Below are positions 52,349 to 59,839 of a stretch of 64,000 bases of DNA, piece by piece. The position numbers were made by a program, and so were the translations under genes. Positions within the stretch are counted from its first letter, which is position 1. Each line of letters begins with the position of its first letter. The notes beneath the pieces were generated by a model. That model ran no database searches, had not been told where the DNA came from, and was given only the letters and a program-made list of their open reading frames with translations. Source of the DNA: Ralstonia condita (GTDB lineage: Bacteria; Pseudomonadota; Gammaproteobacteria; Burkholderiales; Burkholderiaceae); the NCBI RefSeq assembly GCF_958405655.1, contig NZ_CATYWO010000001.1, forward strand, positions 372,001-436,000. The letters are read 5' to 3'.

Positions 52349-54628
52349 ATGAAATTCCGCTTTCCCGTCATCATCATTGACGAGGACTTCCGCTCCGAGA
52401 ACATCTCCGGGTCGGGCATTCGGGCGCTGGCCCAGGCCATCGAGCATGAGGGGATGGAGGTGACCGGCCTCACCAGCTATGGTGACCTGACCTCGTTCGC
52501 CCAACAGTCGAGCCGCGCGTCCACCTTCATCGTCTCGATCGACGACGATGAATTCATCAACCCGGACAACGACAAGCCCGAACCCCAGGCGGTTGAGAAC
52601 CTGCGCGCCTTCGTGGCCGAAGTGCGTCGTCGCAACGCGGACATTCCCATCTTCCTGTACGGCGAAACGCGTACCTCGCGCCATCTGCCGAACGACGTGC
52701 TGCGCGAGCTGCACGGCTTCATTCACATGTTCGAGGACACGCCTGAGTTCGTGGCCCGACACATCATCCGTGAAGCCCGCAACTACCTCGATTCACTGCC
52801 GCCGCCGTTCTTCAAGGCGCTGATCGACTACGCACAGGACAGCTCGTATTCGTGGCACTGCCCGGGGCACTCGGGCGGCGTGGCGTTCCTGAAGAGCCCG
52901 GTGGGGCAGGTGTTCCACCAGTTCTTTGGCGAGAACATGCTGCGCGCCGACGTCTGCAACGCCGTGGAAGAGCTCGGCCAGTTGCTCGACCACACGGGCC
53001 CGGTGGCCGCGTCCGAGCGCAACGCTGCGCGTATCTTTGGCTCGGATCACATGTTCTTCGTGACCAACGGCACGTCGACATCGAACAAGATGGTGTGGCA
53101 CGCCAACGTGGCGCCCGGCGACATCGTGGTGGTGGACCGCAACTGTCACAAGTCGATCCTGCACGCGATCATGATGACGGGCGCGATCCCCGTGTTCCTG
53201 ATGCCGACGCGCAACCACTTCGGCATCATCGGGCCGATCCCGAAGAGCGAGTTCGAGCCCGAAACGATCGCCAAGAAGATCGCCGATCACCCGTTCGCCA
53301 GCCAGGCCAAAAATAAGAAGCCGCGCATCCTGACCATCACGCAGGGCACGTACGACGGCGTGCTGTACAACGCCGAGATGATCAAGAACATGCTGTCGAC
53401 CGAGATCGACACGCTGCACTTTGATGAAGCGTGGCTGCCGCATGCGTCGTTCCACCCCTTCTACGAGGACATGCACGCGATTGGTCACGGCCGCCCGCGC
53501 AGCAAGGACGCGCTGGTGTTTGCCACGCAGAGCACGCACAAGCTGCTGGCCGGCCTGTCTCAGGCTTCGCAGATCCTCGTGCAGGATTCGGAAACGCGCA
53601 AGCTCGATACGTACCGCTTCAACGAGGCGTATCTGATGCACACGTCGACGAGCCCGCAGTACTCGATCATCGCTTCGTGCGACGTGGCCGCGGCAATGAT
53701 GGAAGCGCCGGGCGGCACTGCGCTGGTGGAAGAGAGCATTGCCGAAGCGCTGGACTTCCGCCGCGCCATGCGCAAGGTGGAGCAGGAATACGTCGGCACG
53801 AACGGTGGCAGTGGGCGTGGCGACGACTGGTGGTTCAAGGTCTGGGGCCCGAACGACCTGTCCGACGAAGGCATCGAGGACCGCGAAGCGTGGATGCTCA
53901 AGGCCAACGAGCGCTGGCACGGCTTCGGCAACCTGGCCGAAGATTTCAACCTGCTCGACCCGATCAAGGCCACCATCATCACCCCGGGCCTGGACGTCGA
54001 TGGCAAGTTCAGCGACTCGGGCATCCCGGCCGCCATCGTGACGCGCTACCTGGCCGAGCACGGCATCATCGTCGAGAAGACCGGCTTGTACTCGTTCTTC
54101 ATCATGTTCACCATCGGCATCACCAAGGGCCGCTGGAACTCGATGGTGACCGAGCTGCAGCAGTTCAAGGATGATTACGACAACAACCAGCCGCTATGGC
54201 GTGTGTTGCCGGAGTTCGTGCGCCAGTATCCGCAGTACGAGCGCATCGGGCTGCGCGAGCTGTGCGACAGCATCCACAGCGTCTACCAGGCCAACGACGT
54301 GGCTCGCGTGACGACGGAGATGTACCTGTCGAACATGGAACCGGCGATGAAGCCGTCGGACGCCTGGGCCAAGATGGCTCACCGTGAAACCGAACGCGTG
54401 GCAATCGACGACCTGGAGGGCCGCATCACCGCCATCCTGCTGACGCCGTATCCGCCGGGCATTCCGCTGCTGATCCCTGGCGAGCGCTTCAACAAGACGA
54501 TCGTGCAGTACCTGCAATTCGCCCGCCAGTTCAACAAGCTATTCCCGGGCTTCGAGACCGACATTCATGGTCTGGTCGAGGAAGAGGTCGACGGCAAGAT
54601 GGGGTATTTCGTCGACTGCGTGCGCTGA
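52349..54628 (+). CDS. PLP-dependent lysine/ornithine/arginine decarboxylase
   Basis: A 759-residue fold-III (AAT-like) basic amino acid decarboxylase. The N-terminal wing domain resembles a receiver (VIIIDEDFRSENISGSG). The PLP domain has Lys398 in STHKLLAGLSQASQ and FDEAWLPHASFHPFY before it. The C-terminal domain includes SDAWAKMAHRETERV and LTPYPPGIPLLIPGERF. Length fits AdiA/CadA/SpeC-type enzymes. I cannot tell ornithine, lysine or arginine preference from sequence alone. Its product would be a polyamine precursor, and it could also serve acid resistance. Confidence 0.93.
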   Translation: MKFRFPVIIIDEDFRSENISGSGIRALAQAIEHEGMEVTGLTSYGDLTSFAQQSSRASTFIVSIDDDEFINPDNDKPEPQAVENLRAFVAEVRRRNADIPIFLYGETRTSRHLPNDVLRELHGFIHMFEDTPEFVARHIIREARNYLDSLPPPFFKALIDYAQDSSYSWHCPGHSGGVAFLKSPVGQVFHQFFGENMLRADVCNAVEELGQLLDHTGPVAASERNAARIFGSDHMFFVTNGTSTSNKMVWHANVAPGDIVVVDRNCHKSILHAIMMTGAIPVFLMPTRNHFGIIGPIPKSEFEPETIAKKIADHPFASQAKNKKPRILTITQGTYDGVLYNAEMIKNMLSTEIDTLHFDEAWLPHASFHPFYEDMHAIGHGRPRSKDALVFATQSTHKLLAGLSQASQILVQDSETRKLDTYRFNEAYLMHTSTSPQYSIIASCDVAAAMMEAPGGTALVEESIAEALDFRRAMRKVEQEYVGTNGGSGRGDDWWFKVWGPNDLSDEGIEDREAWMLKANERWHGFGNLAEDFNLLDPIKATIITPGLDVDGKFSDSGIPAAIVTRYLAEHGIIVEKTGLYSFFIMFTIGITKGRWNSMVTELQQFKDDYDNNQPLWRVLPEFVRQYPQYERIGLRELCDSIHSVYQANDVARVTTEMYLSNMEPAMKPSDAWAKMAHRETERVAIDDLEGRITAILLTPYPPGIPLLIPGERFNKTIVQYLQFARQFNKLFPGFETDIHGLVEEEVDGKMGYFVDCVR

Positions 54629-54649
54629 GTTTCAGCCACACAAAACAGA

Positions 54650-54684
54650 AACGCCGCGCTGAGTTGATCAGCGCGGCGTTTTTG
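54650..54684. terminator. Terminator shared by the decarboxylase gene and argH
   Basis: A 13-bp perfect stem, AACGCCGCGCTGA/TCAGCGCGGCGTT, with a 5-nt loop. TTTTTGTTT follows on the plus strand and a T-rich GTTTCTGTTTT on the minus strand. Convergent genes end on both sides. Confidence 0.92.
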
Positions 54685-54702
54685 TTTGAAGCGTGCAGCC
54701 GA

Positions 54703-56118
54703 TTATTCAGCCAGCGCGGCCCGTGCAAACGCAATGGCCTGCTTCACCTGCTCCGGCGCCGTCCCGCCGATGTGGTTGCGCGAAGCGACTGAGCCTTCCA
54801 GCGTCAGCACGGCGTGCACATCGTCGCTAATGAGGTCGGACTTGTCGCCCAGGCCGCAGATGTCACGTAGTTGCGCAACCGACAGGTCTGCCAGGTCGCA
54901 ACGCAGGTCGTCGCACGCGCGCACGGCGTGGGCCACGGCTTCGTGTGCATCGCGGAAGGGCAGGCCGCGCTTGACTAGGTAGTCGGCCAGATCGGTGGCG
55001 GTGGCGTAGCCCTGCAGCGCAGCGGCACGCATGGCGTCGGCCTTGACGGTGATGCCCGGCACCATGTCGGCAAAGATGCGCAGCGTGTCGACCACGGTAT
55101 CGACGGTGTCGAACAGCGGTTCCTTGTCTTCCTGGTTGTCCTTGTTGTACGCCAGCGGCTGGCCCTTCATCAGCGTGAGCAGGCCGATCAGGTGGCCGTT
55201 GACGCGGCCGGTCTTGCCGCGCGCCAGTTCCGGTACGTCCGGGTTTTTCTTCTGCGGCATGATCGAGCTGCCCGTGCAGAAGCGGTCCGCAATGTCGATA
55301 AAGCCCACGCGCGGGCTCATCCACAGCACCAGCTCTTCAGAGAAGCGCGAGACGTGCGTCATGACGAGCGCGGCGGCGGCGCAGAATTCGATGGCGAAGT
55401 CGCGGTCGGACACGGCATCCAGCGAGTTGCGGCACACCCCGTCAAAGCCCAGTTGCTGCGCGACGAATTCGCGGTCGATCGGGTAGCTCGTGCCAGCAAG
55501 CGCCGCGGCGCCCAGCGGCAGGCGGTTGACGCGTTTGCGGGCGTCGAGCATGCGCTCGGTGTCGCGCGTGAACATCTCGACGTAGGCCAGCAGGTGGTGG
55601 CCGAACACCACGGGTTGCGCGACCTGCAGGTGCGTGAAGCCCGGGACGATGGTGTTGGTGTGCTGCTCGGCCAAGTCCAGCAGCGCGCTGCGCAGGGCCT
55701 TGAGCAGACCGACGATGTTGTCGATCTCGCTGCGCAGCCACAGGCGGATGTCGGTGGCGACCTGATCGTTGCGCGAGCGGCCAGTGTGCAGGCGCTTGCC
55801 GGCGTCGCCCGCCATGGCGGTCAGGCGCGCTTCAATGTTCAGGTGAACGTCTTCCAGGTCCAGCTTCCACTCGAACGTGCCGGCCTCGATCTCCTGGCGG
55901 ATCTGCGCCATGCCTTTTTCGATGGCAGCGCGGTCGGCTTCGGCGATGATGCCCTGCTTGGCGAGCATGGCGGCGTGCGCGAGCGAGCCCTGGATGTCGA
56001 ACAGTGCGAGGCGCTTGTCGAAGAACACCGACGCGGTATAGCGCTTGACGAGATCGGACACCGGCTCGTTAAAGCGGGCGGACCACGCTTCGGCCTTCTT
56101 GGCGAGTTGGGAGGTCAT
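54703..56118 (-). CDS. argH: Argininosuccinate lyase
   Basis: The last step of arginine synthesis: argininosuccinate to arginine and fumarate. The 471-residue protein carries the fumarase/aspartase superfamily signature GSSIMPQKKNPD near residue 287. TGRSRNDQVATDIRLW lies near 110, and GFTHLQVAQPVVFGHHL near 155. The start MTSQLAKKAEAWSARF is family-like; the open frame continues upstream into pseudogene sequence. No other arg genes are next to it. Confidence 0.96.
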   Translation of the reverse strand: MTSQLAKKAEAWSARFNEPVSDLVKRYTASVFFDKRLALFDIQGSLAHAAMLAKQGIIAEADRAAIEKGMAQIRQEIEAGTFEWKLDLEDVHLNIEARLTAMAGDAGKRLHTGRSRNDQVATDIRLWLRSEIDNIVGLLKALRSALLDLAEQHTNTIVPGFTHLQVAQPVVFGHHLLAYVEMFTRDTERMLDARKRVNRLPLGAAALAGTSYPIDREFVAQQLGFDGVCRNSLDAVSDRDFAIEFCAAAALVMTHVSRFSEELVLWMSPRVGFIDIADRFCTGSSIMPQKKNPDVPELARGKTGRVNGHLIGLLTLMKGQPLAYNKDNQEDKEPLFDTVDTVVDTLRIFADMVPGITVKADAMRAAALQGYATATDLADYLVKRGLPFRDAHEAVAHAVRACDDLRCDLADLSVAQLRDICGLGDKSDLISDDVHAVLTLEGSVASRNHIGGTAPEQVKQAIAFARAALAE

Positions 56119-56222
56119 GGGCGGACAGCTGGAGGAGCGCGGCCAGCGAGGCACCAGCCGCAAATTCAGGAAACCGCGATTATATCGCCCGCAGGGCCCT
56201 CCGGCCGCCTGTCCGGCGCGAG

Positions 56223-56665
56223 CTACAGCGTGCTGTCGATCAGCGCGCCCTGGAGCACGACCGGCCCGATCGGCCCCTCCGGATTGGGCGAGCCACCACG
56301 CGGCTCGACGCTGATGGCCAATGCAGGCGATTGCAATTGCCCAAGCGGCTGCGCCACGATCAGCCGCACCGTGCGCTGACGGCCGGTCACCGCAAGTGAT
56401 CCCGGATGCCCGTCCGCAGGCAAGGCCCAGCGTTGCAGGGCCGGATCCGCAGTCAGTGGCGTCGCATCCAGTCGCTTCAGCGACAGCAGGCGTGTGCCTG
56501 CATCCCAAGCGGCCAGGACGGCGGCCCGTGCTTGCGCGTTCTGCAATACGGCCACCGCGCTGACCCTGAGCGCCTCGCCCAACGGGTGTGCCATCCGCGG
56601 GTTCTGCCCGACGGCAACGGGCGCAACGAGCGCTGCCACTGACGTGTCGGCGCGCCAGAGGCCAG
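56223..56665 (-). pseudogene. Remnant of a RskA-type anti-sigma factor
   Basis: The minus strand encodes the C-terminal part of a zinc-less RskA-like anti-sigma factor: AVGQNPRMAHPLGEALRVSA, VLAAWDAGTRLLSLKRLD, LQRWALPADGHPGSLAVTG, and the final AISVEPRGGSPNPEGPIGPVV followed by a natural stop. The N-terminal anti-sigma domain and the membrane helix are missing. The frame runs backwards into sigma-factor sequence instead, which shows a fusion by deletion. Confidence 0.78.
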
Positions 56666-56667
56666 CA

Positions 56668-56910
56668 CCAGAGGTTGACCAAGCTTTCCTGCTAGACGTC
56701 CTCCGCCAATCCTTCCTGACCAAGATACGCAGCGCGAGGCCAAACAGTTTCGGCGCACAACGCGCATGGAGGGTCCGCTGGCCATCGCGATCGCGGAGGC
56801 CGACGCGCTGCAGCACGGCAGCCAGGGCTTCCGCATCCGCACCTTGCGCTCGGCTTGGTGCTGCCGACGGCGATTGGTCGGCGTCTTGCCCTACGGGATC
56901 TGCATGGGAG
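56668..56910 (-). pseudogene. N-terminal remnant of an ECF sigma factor
   Basis: The minus strand reads ALAAVLQRVGLRDRD and CAPKLFGLALRILVRKDW, which is sigma region 1.2-2.1 of an RpoE-like ECF factor. A one-base loss after KDW shifts the frame. In the shifted frame LAEDV is followed by an amber stop and then QESLVNLW, the natural continuation of region 2. Everything from region 2.2 on, including region 4, is gone. It is fused head to tail with the anti-sigma remnant. Confidence 0.76.
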
Positions 56911-57105
56911 CGTAGGACGGTGAACGCGGGCGGGCTTTGTGAGGCGGTCTGCCCCAGGGTAGGAAGAAATCGCACCCGCGGCGCAATACACGTCGTCCGA
57001 GCCTCGGTTTGCATCCAGTTGGCGGTGCGCTGCGTATACGTAGTCAGGCGTCCGACAAACGCCCACGGCTTGCCGCGTCTCTCACGAACGCAAAGGAGCG
57101 CGCCG

Positions 57106-57353
57106 ATGGATCGGACCATTGAGATGGATCGATTCGATGCCGATACCCGGCGCATGGACACGCGCCGGCGGGCGGCTTTGCCGCCGGACTGGAGAAGGGC
57201 GCCACGTCCGCGTACGTCGGCGTGATGCCGAATTTCTACACACGCGACCTGACCAAGGCCGCCGCCAGCATCCTGGGCGACGAGGCGATGCACTGGGCCG
57301 TGCTGCTGTCGGTGCTGGGTGAAGACCCGGTGCCCGTGGCTTTCGTCAGTTGA
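57106..57353 (+). pseudogene. Internally deleted ferritin-like protein gene
   Basis: The start ATG, with AAAGGAG upstream, opens MDRTIEMDRFDADTRRMDTRRR, like the N-terminus and twin-arginine region of ferritin-like (DUF4439-type) proteins. The frame then shifts. The C-terminal part GLEKGATSAYVGVMPNFYTR and AAASILGDEAMHWAVL, ending PVPVAFVS, is in another frame and reaches a natural stop. The middle, including most of the helical bundle, is deleted. Its terminator is intact. Confidence 0.75.
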
Positions 57354-57383
57354 TCCGCATCTGAGCGTCTGAAGCTTTCCCGG

Positions 57384-57423
57384 CCGCTACGCCGTCTGCT
57401 CGTTCGGCGTAGCGGTTTTTTTT
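57384..57423 (+). terminator. Strong intrinsic terminator of the ferritin-like pseudogene, inside the lysR 3' end
   Basis: An 11-bp perfect stem, CCGCTACGCCG/CGGCGTAGCGG, with a 10-nt loop is followed by eight T on the plus strand. It overlaps the last ~12 codons of the convergent lysR gene. Confidence 0.9.
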
Positions 57424-58286
57424 GGGGTCTCGAAGGCCTCGACGATGCAATCCATCAGCGCACGCACGCGGGCGGTCTTGTGCAGGTCGGCATGCGTGAC
57501 GAGCCAGACATCCTGCATGCCGCGGCGGTGACGCAGGACGCGCACCAGATCGGGATAGCTCTCGGCACGGCGGCAGACCAGTTCGGTGAGACCCATGCCC
57601 CCGGCGACCGCTTCCAGGATCGCCATGGCCGAATTGCTCTGCAAGACGACGCGCCCCCGCGAGATGGGCTCGCCGCAGAGGTCTTCCCACATCCACGGCA
57701 CCTCATTGCGTGGGTACAGCACCAGATCGTGCCCCTCGAACGCCGTGCCCTCTTCTGGCTCCCCACGCGCGGCGACGTAGCTGCGCGACGCATAGATACC
57801 TGTTTCCATCTGGCCGATGCGGCGCGCAATGAGGTCCGGCGCATCCGGCCGCAGCGTACGCACGGCGACATCGGCTTCACGCTTGGTCAGATTGGCGATG
57901 CTCTTGGAGGCGATGCAGACCACGTCGATGCCGGGATGCCGTTGCCGCAACTGTGCAATGGCCGGCAGCACGAAAGCGGCGGCCATCGTGTCGGTCGTGG
58001 CCACGCGTATGGTGCCAGCCAGTTGCTCATCGATGCCGGCCACGCGCCGCTCGATGGTGTGCGCCGCCTGCTCCATGGCCTCAGCGGGGCCGATCAGCGC
58101 TTCGCCGGCAGGGGTGAGGACCAGTGCCGTCGAGGTGCGCAGGAACAGTTTCGCGGCCAGTTCGCCCTCCAGCGCGGCAAGGCGGCGGCCGACCGTGGCC
58201 TGGTCGACCCCCAGGCGTTGTGCTGCCCCACGCAGCGTTCCGGTACGTGCGACGGCAAGGAAGATGCGCGCATTGTCCCAGTTCAC
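57387..58286 (-). CDS. LysR-family transcriptional regulator
   Basis: A 299-residue LysR regulator. The winged helix-turn-helix is at the N-terminus (IFLAVARTGTLRGAAQRLG, VDQATVGRRLAALEGEL). The substrate-binding domain starts near GTIRVATTDTMAAAF. The GTG start (VNWDNARIF) was chosen because the upstream frame has no similarity and overlaps the operator region. It is divergent from an MFS exporter with a T-N11-A site between, so it likely controls that gene. Its C-terminal codons overlap a terminator. Confidence 0.9.
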   Translation of the reverse strand: MNWDNARIFLAVARTGTLRGAAQRLGVDQATVGRRLAALEGELAAKLFLRTSTALVLTPAGEALIGPAEAMEQAAHTIERRVAGIDEQLAGTIRVATTDTMAAAFVLPAIAQLRQRHPGIDVVCIASKSIANLTKREADVAVRTLRPDAPDLIARRIGQMETGIYASRSYVAARGEPEEGTAFEGHDLVLYPRNEVPWMWEDLCGEPISRGRVVLQSNSAMAILEAVAGGMGLTELVCRRAESYPDLVRVLRHRRGMQDVWLVTHADLHKTARVRALMDCIVEAFETPKKTATPNEQTA

Positions 58287-58321
58287 GTTTAGCTCCGGTT
58301 TCGATTGGCAGGCAGATGCAA

Positions 58322-58338
58322 ATTTGCAGTGGCGCAAT
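58322..58338. promoter_or_regulatory. LysR-type T-N11-A box
   Basis: ATT-N11-AAT, with arms read as ATTTGC...GCAAT, lies in the 125-bp gap between lysR and the MFS gene. This is the classic LysR recognition pattern at a divergent promoter. Confidence 0.55.
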
Positions 58339-58411
58339 GCGAAAACGCTGCTTTTTTGCATGCATCGCCGAGCCTACACTTGGCTGCGTGAAATTGCCAA
58401 ACGGTTCTGCC

Positions 58412-59839
58412 ATGTCTTCCTGCAACGCCCAAGCCATCGGTGCCGCCTCGTGCTCCGACCTGCAACCGCACCTCAGCCGGTGGCGCCGCAATGCCACGCT
58501 GGGCATCCTGACATCGGGCGTCTTCATGGCGGTGCTCGATACCACCGTGGTCAACGTGGCGCTCATTGCCATGCGCGACAGCCTGCACAGCAGCGTCGCG
58601 GAGCTTGCGTGGATCGTCGATGCGTACACGCTTGCCTTCGCCGCGTTCATCCTCACCGGCGGGCTGCTGAGTGATCGCATCGGCGCGCGGACCGTGTTCA
58701 TCGCCGGGATGGTGGTGTTCATCGCGGCTTCGGCCGGCTGCGGGCTGGCGCCTTCCGTCACCACGCTGATTGCCGCGCGCATCCTGCAGGGTGTAGGCGC
58801 GGCGATGTTCCTGCCGAGTTCGCTCTCGCTTATTCGCAGCACGTTCGCGGACCCGCACGAGCGCGCCTGGGCCATTGGCCTGTGGGGCGCCATCGTCGCG
58901 ACGGCCGCAGCCGTGGGCCCGGCGCTGGGCGGCGTGCTGGTCGACACATACGGCTGGCGCAGTGCCTTCCTGATCAACGTGCCGCTGGGCGTGGTCGGCA
59001 TGCTGGGCACGTGGGCGATCGTGCGCCATGTGCAGCCTGCTCGCGCCAGGCCGTTTGACTGGGCAGGGCAGGCGACGAGCGCGGTGATGCTGGCGGCGCT
59101 GTGTTTTGCCGCGATTGAATGGCCGGTGCGCGGCGCGCTATCGCCTTGGGTGTGGGGTGCCGCACTGCTGATGGTGGTGTCCGGCGCGCTGTTCGTCCTG
59201 GCGGAACGCCGGGCGCATGCGCCGCTGGTGCCGCTGGCCTGGCTGGGGCATCGCACGCTGGGCGCGGTCAACGGCGTGGGGTTTCTGCTGAACTTCGGCT
59301 ATTACGGCGCCCTGTTCGCGCTGAGCCTGCATTTGCAGAACGTCGAGCATCTGAGCGCGCGCCAAACGGGCCTGGTCATGCTGCCGATGGCGGTGAGCCT
59401 GTCGGCAGGCAACATCTTCGCGGGCAAGCTGATGGCGCGCTTTTCGCCGCCGACGATGATGCTGAGCGGCCTCGTGATCGGCGCAGCGGGTTTGCTGGCA
59501 ACGTCGGCTGCGCTGACGGGCCATGTGAGCCTGTGGGTGGTGAGCGCGACGATGATGGCTTACGGCGGCGGTACCGCGCTGGCGATTGCGCCCATGACGT
59601 CGACCATCCTGTCCGCGGCGCCGGGCGAGCTGGCCGGCACGGCGTCGGGCTTGCTCAACGCCGCGCGGCAGACCGGAAGCTTGCTGGGCGTGGCAGCGGC
59701 GGGCGCGGTCGTCACGGTGGTGCCCAATCTGACGCACGCCTCGCCACTGGTGTTTGGCCTGATGACGCTGTCGTACGCCGGCGCGATGGCGATGGCGTGG
59801 CTGAGCCGGCGCCCGGCCGCCACCGCGCTGGCGGCCTGA
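58412..59839 (+). CDS. MFS drug exporter, DHA2 (EmrB/QacA) type
   Basis: A 475-residue transporter with about 14 membrane helices. Motif A appears as GGLLSDRIGARTVF after helix 2, and the DHA motif AVLDTTVVNVALIAM in helix 1. Motif C-like GPALGGVLVDTYGWRSAFLIN follows. It is predicted to expel hydrophobic drugs or toxic metabolites by proton antiport. The ATG was preferred over a GTG eight codons upstream. Its stop directly abuts the ppc stop. Confidence 0.9.
   Translation: MSSCNAQAIGAASCSDLQPHLSRWRRNATLGILTSGVFMAVLDTTVVNVALIAMRDSLHSSVAELAWIVDAYTLAFAAFILTGGLLSDRIGARTVFIAGMVVFIAASAGCGLAPSVTTLIAARILQGVGAAMFLPSSLSLIRSTFADPHERAWAIGLWGAIVATAAAVGPALGGVLVDTYGWRSAFLINVPLGVVGMLGTWAIVRHVQPARARPFDWAGQATSAVMLAALCFAAIEWPVRGALSPWVWGAALLMVVSGALFVLAERRAHAPLVPLAWLGHRTLGAVNGVGFLLNFGYYGALFALSLHLQNVEHLSARQTGLVMLPMAVSLSAGNIFAGKLMARFSPPTMMLSGLVIGAAGLLATSAALTGHVSLWVVSATMMAYGGGTALAIAPMTSTILSAAPGELAGTASGLLNAARQTGSLLGVAAAGAVVTVVPNLTHASPLVFGLMTLSYAGAMAMAWLSRRPAATALAA

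Noticed and set aside
57384..57415. Inverted repeat considered as an IS end or attachment site
   Set aside because: The following T8 run and position after a stop codon mark it as an intrinsic terminator; no transposase is nearby.
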